This document shows, piece by piece, positions 6,051-7,320 of a DNA stretch of 7,320 nt. Position numbers and translations under genes: made by a program. The notes beneath the pieces were generated by a model, which made no database searches, was not told the origin of the DNA, and was given only the letters and a program-made list of their open reading frames with translations. This stretch comes from Phycisphaerales bacterium (GTDB taxonomy: Bacteria; Planctomycetota; Phycisphaerae; Phycisphaerales; UBA1924): NCBI GenBank assembly GCA_019747615.1, contig JAIEQQ010000529.1, forward strand, positions 1 to 7,320, read 5' to 3'. Within the stretch, counting starts at the first letter, position 1, and each line of letters begins with the position of its first letter.

Positions 6051-7112
6051 GTGTCCGATACTCCAATCCCCATGCGCATCGCCCTTGTCGGCTTTGGTGT
6101 TGTCGGTAAGTCGCTCGTCGAGCTCCTCGACGCCCAACGCGAAATGCTGCTCACACGCCATGGGCTGAACCCCAAGATCGTCGCTGTCGCCGATACCAAG
6201 GGCATCGCCATCAGCGAGCATGGCCTCAGCGCCGCCGAACTCCTGGCCTGCAAGAACGCGCACGCCACCGTCGGCGCCATGCCCGCCCACGGCCAGCTCG
6301 GCGCCTCGCCCGATCGCGCCATTCGTGAAGCCGGCTGCGACGTTCTGATCGAGACCTCTCCCTCAGACCTTCGCCGCCCGGAGGTCGCCATCGGCCACCT
6401 TCGCGCCGCGATGAGCGCCGGGATGCACGTCGTCACCGTCAACAAAGCGCCACTCGCGGTCGCCATGCCCGCGCTGCTGGAGCTCGCCCGCTACAACCGC
6501 GTCGGCTTTCGCTTCAGCGGCACCGTCGGCGCCGGCACGCCCGTGCTCGCCCTGGCCTCTCGCTGTGCGCAGGGCAACCACATCCGCGGCCTCCGCGCGA
6601 TCATCAACGGCACCACCAACTTCATCCTCTCGCGAATGACCGAAACCGGCGAGCGGTTCGACGATGCGCTCGCTGAGGCCGTGCGCCTCGGATACGCCGA
6701 GACGGACCCCAGCAACGACATCGACGCCGTGGATACCGCGATGAAGCTCACGATCCTGGCCAACCACGTCATGGGCCGTCGCGCCACGATCGCCGATGTC
6801 CGGCGTGAGGGCATCCGCGGCATCGCCCGCGAACGGCTCGAGGATGCTCGCTCTCGCAACTGCGTGATCAAGCTCATCGGTCGCATCGATGATTCGGGCA
6901 TGTCCGTCGCGCCCGAAGAGGTCGCCATCGGCTCGCCCTTGAACGTCGGCGGGAGTCTGAATGCCGTCGCGCTGGACTGCACCGTCGGCGGTGAAGTCGT
7001 GATCGTCGGCCGCGGCGCCGGCGGGCCCGAAACCGCTACTGCGATCCTGCGCGATCTCATCGATGTCTGGCAGATCGACTTTGACCATCAACACCGCAGG
7101 GTGCAGCCATGA
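6051..7112 (+). CDS. hom: homoserine dehydrogenase, short form
   Basis: The enzyme reduces aspartate semialdehyde to homoserine with NAD(P)H, the branch step toward threonine and methionine. Numbering from GTG 6051 (353 aa): nucleotide-binding G-F-G-V-V-G (14-19), V-T-V-N-K (128-132, with the conserved catalytic-region Lys132), F-S-G-T-V-G-A-G-T-P (156-165), I-N-G-T-T-N-F-I-L (185-193), G-Y-A-E-T-D-P-S-N-D-I (214-224) and A-V-D-T-A-M-K-L (226-233, with the Asp and Lys of the substrate site). It ends in G-R-G-A-G-G-P-E-T-A (320-329). There is no C-terminal ACT domain, so feedback by threonine through that domain is not expected; many bacterial forms of about 430 aa do carry one. The start is uncertain: ATG 6072 would give 346 aa beginning M-R-I-A-L-V-G-F-G, and neither start has a good Shine-Dalgarno motif. 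Its stop overlaps the lysC start as ATGA, so the two are probably translationally coupled. Confidence 0.93.
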   Translation: MSDTPIPMRIALVGFGVVGKSLVELLDAQREMLLTRHGLNPKIVAVADTKGIAISEHGLSAAELLACKNAHATVGAMPAHGQLGASPDRAIREAGCDVLIETSPSDLRRPEVAIGHLRAAMSAGMHVVTVNKAPLAVAMPALLELARYNRVGFRFSGTVGAGTPVLALASRCAQGNHIRGLRAIINGTTNFILSRMTETGERFDDALAEAVRLGYAETDPSNDIDAVDTAMKLTILANHVMGRRATIADVRREGIRGIARERLEDARSRNCVIKLIGRIDDSGMSVAPEEVAIGSPLNVGGSLNAVALDCTVGGEVVIVGRGAGGPETATAILRDLIDVWQIDFDHQHRRVQP

Positions 7113-7320
7113 AGATCGTGATGAAGTTCGGCGGAACCTCGATGGCTGGCCCGGAGAAGATCCGCAATAGCGCATCGCTGGCGCTCGCACAAGCCAAGGA
7201 CCACGCGGTCGTCTGCGTCGTCAGCGCGATGGACGGCGTCACCGAGCAGATGCTCGATCTCGCCGACGCCGCGGCAGCCGGCAACCGCGCCGGCGTGCTC
7301 AGCGTGCTGGCCAAGATCCG
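7109..7320 (+). CDS. lysC: aspartate kinase, N-terminal part (3' end outside window)
   Basis: The first 70 codons of aspartate kinase, which phosphorylates aspartate with ATP to open the pathway to lysine, threonine and methionine. The start M-K-I-V-M-K-F-G-G-T-S contains the amino-acid-kinase signature K-F-G-G-T-S (6-11), followed by V-V-S-A-M-D-G-V-T (37-45), typical of the kinase domain. The next residues (L-D-L-A-D-A-A-A-A-G-N-R) fit the helical region after this motif. The ATG at 7109 overlaps the hom stop by 4 bases; an AGGG at 7098-7101 offers only a weak ribosome site, so coupling to hom translation is likely. Whether ACT regulatory domains are present, or whether the protein is fused to another enzyme, cannot be seen. 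The gene is separate from hom, unlike the fused kinase-dehydrogenase ThrA of E. coli. Confidence 0.93.
   Translation, partial: MKIVMKFGGTSMAGPEKIRNSASLALAQAKDHAVVCVVSAMDGVTEQMLDLADAAAAGNRAGVLSVLAKI

Noticed and set aside
1..7320. Search for tRNA or rRNA genes, CRISPR arrays, insertion-sequence ends, phage or defence genes
   Set aside because: None was seen. Nearly all of the window is explained by seven recognisable metabolic or repair genes, and the spacers are 59 to 261 bases long.

Overview
The window is ordinary chromosomal housekeeping DNA carrying seven genes, all on the + strand. The order is: the 3' end of folE (GTP cyclohydrolase I), a class I DNA photolyase gene (phr), argF, argG and argH (the last three steps of arginine synthesis), hom (homoserine dehydrogenase), and the 5' end of an aspartate kinase gene (lysC). 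I found no mobile element, CRISPR array, rRNA, tRNA, phage gene or defence gene, and no convincing undescribed system. The points worth a second look are small: protein-tail oddities, intergenic repeats and structured spacers.

Organism: GC content is high and third codon positions are strongly C/G, with C dominating in most of argG. Shine-Dalgarno motifs are clear only before argG and argH. The argF-argG spacer holds GGGCACTGGGCA-type and TCCTCCGCAC/CCTCTGCGT-type repeats, a style I associate with planctomycetes. A planctomycete, perhaps of class Phycisphaerae, is my best guess, but it is an inference from style and not from a marker gene.

Layout: 1-216 is the folE C-terminus. 217-384 is a spacer with a 12-bp palindrome and a strong UUCG-capped hairpin. 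385-1818 is phr. 1819-1877 is a short spacer with a possible -10 box directly before argF. 1878-2915 is argF. 2916-3176 is a repeat-bearing spacer. 3177-4436 is argG. 4437-4504 is a short spacer ending in a Shine-Dalgarno motif. 4505-5902 is argH. 5903-6050 is a spacer that can fold into a branched hairpin. 6051-7112 is hom, overlapping lysC (7109 to the window end) by 4 bases.

How the genes work together: FolE starts folate synthesis, and folate (as methenyltetrahydrofolate) is the usual antenna pigment of class I photolyases, so the first two genes may be a functional pair. ArgF makes citrulline from ornithine, ArgG joins citrulline to aspartate, and ArgH splits argininosuccinate into arginine and fumarate. 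Aspartate kinase and homoserine dehydrogenase are the first and third steps of the aspartate pathway to threonine, methionine and lysine. ArgG and aspartate kinase therefore both draw on aspartate. argB, argC, argD, argJ and asd are not in this window.
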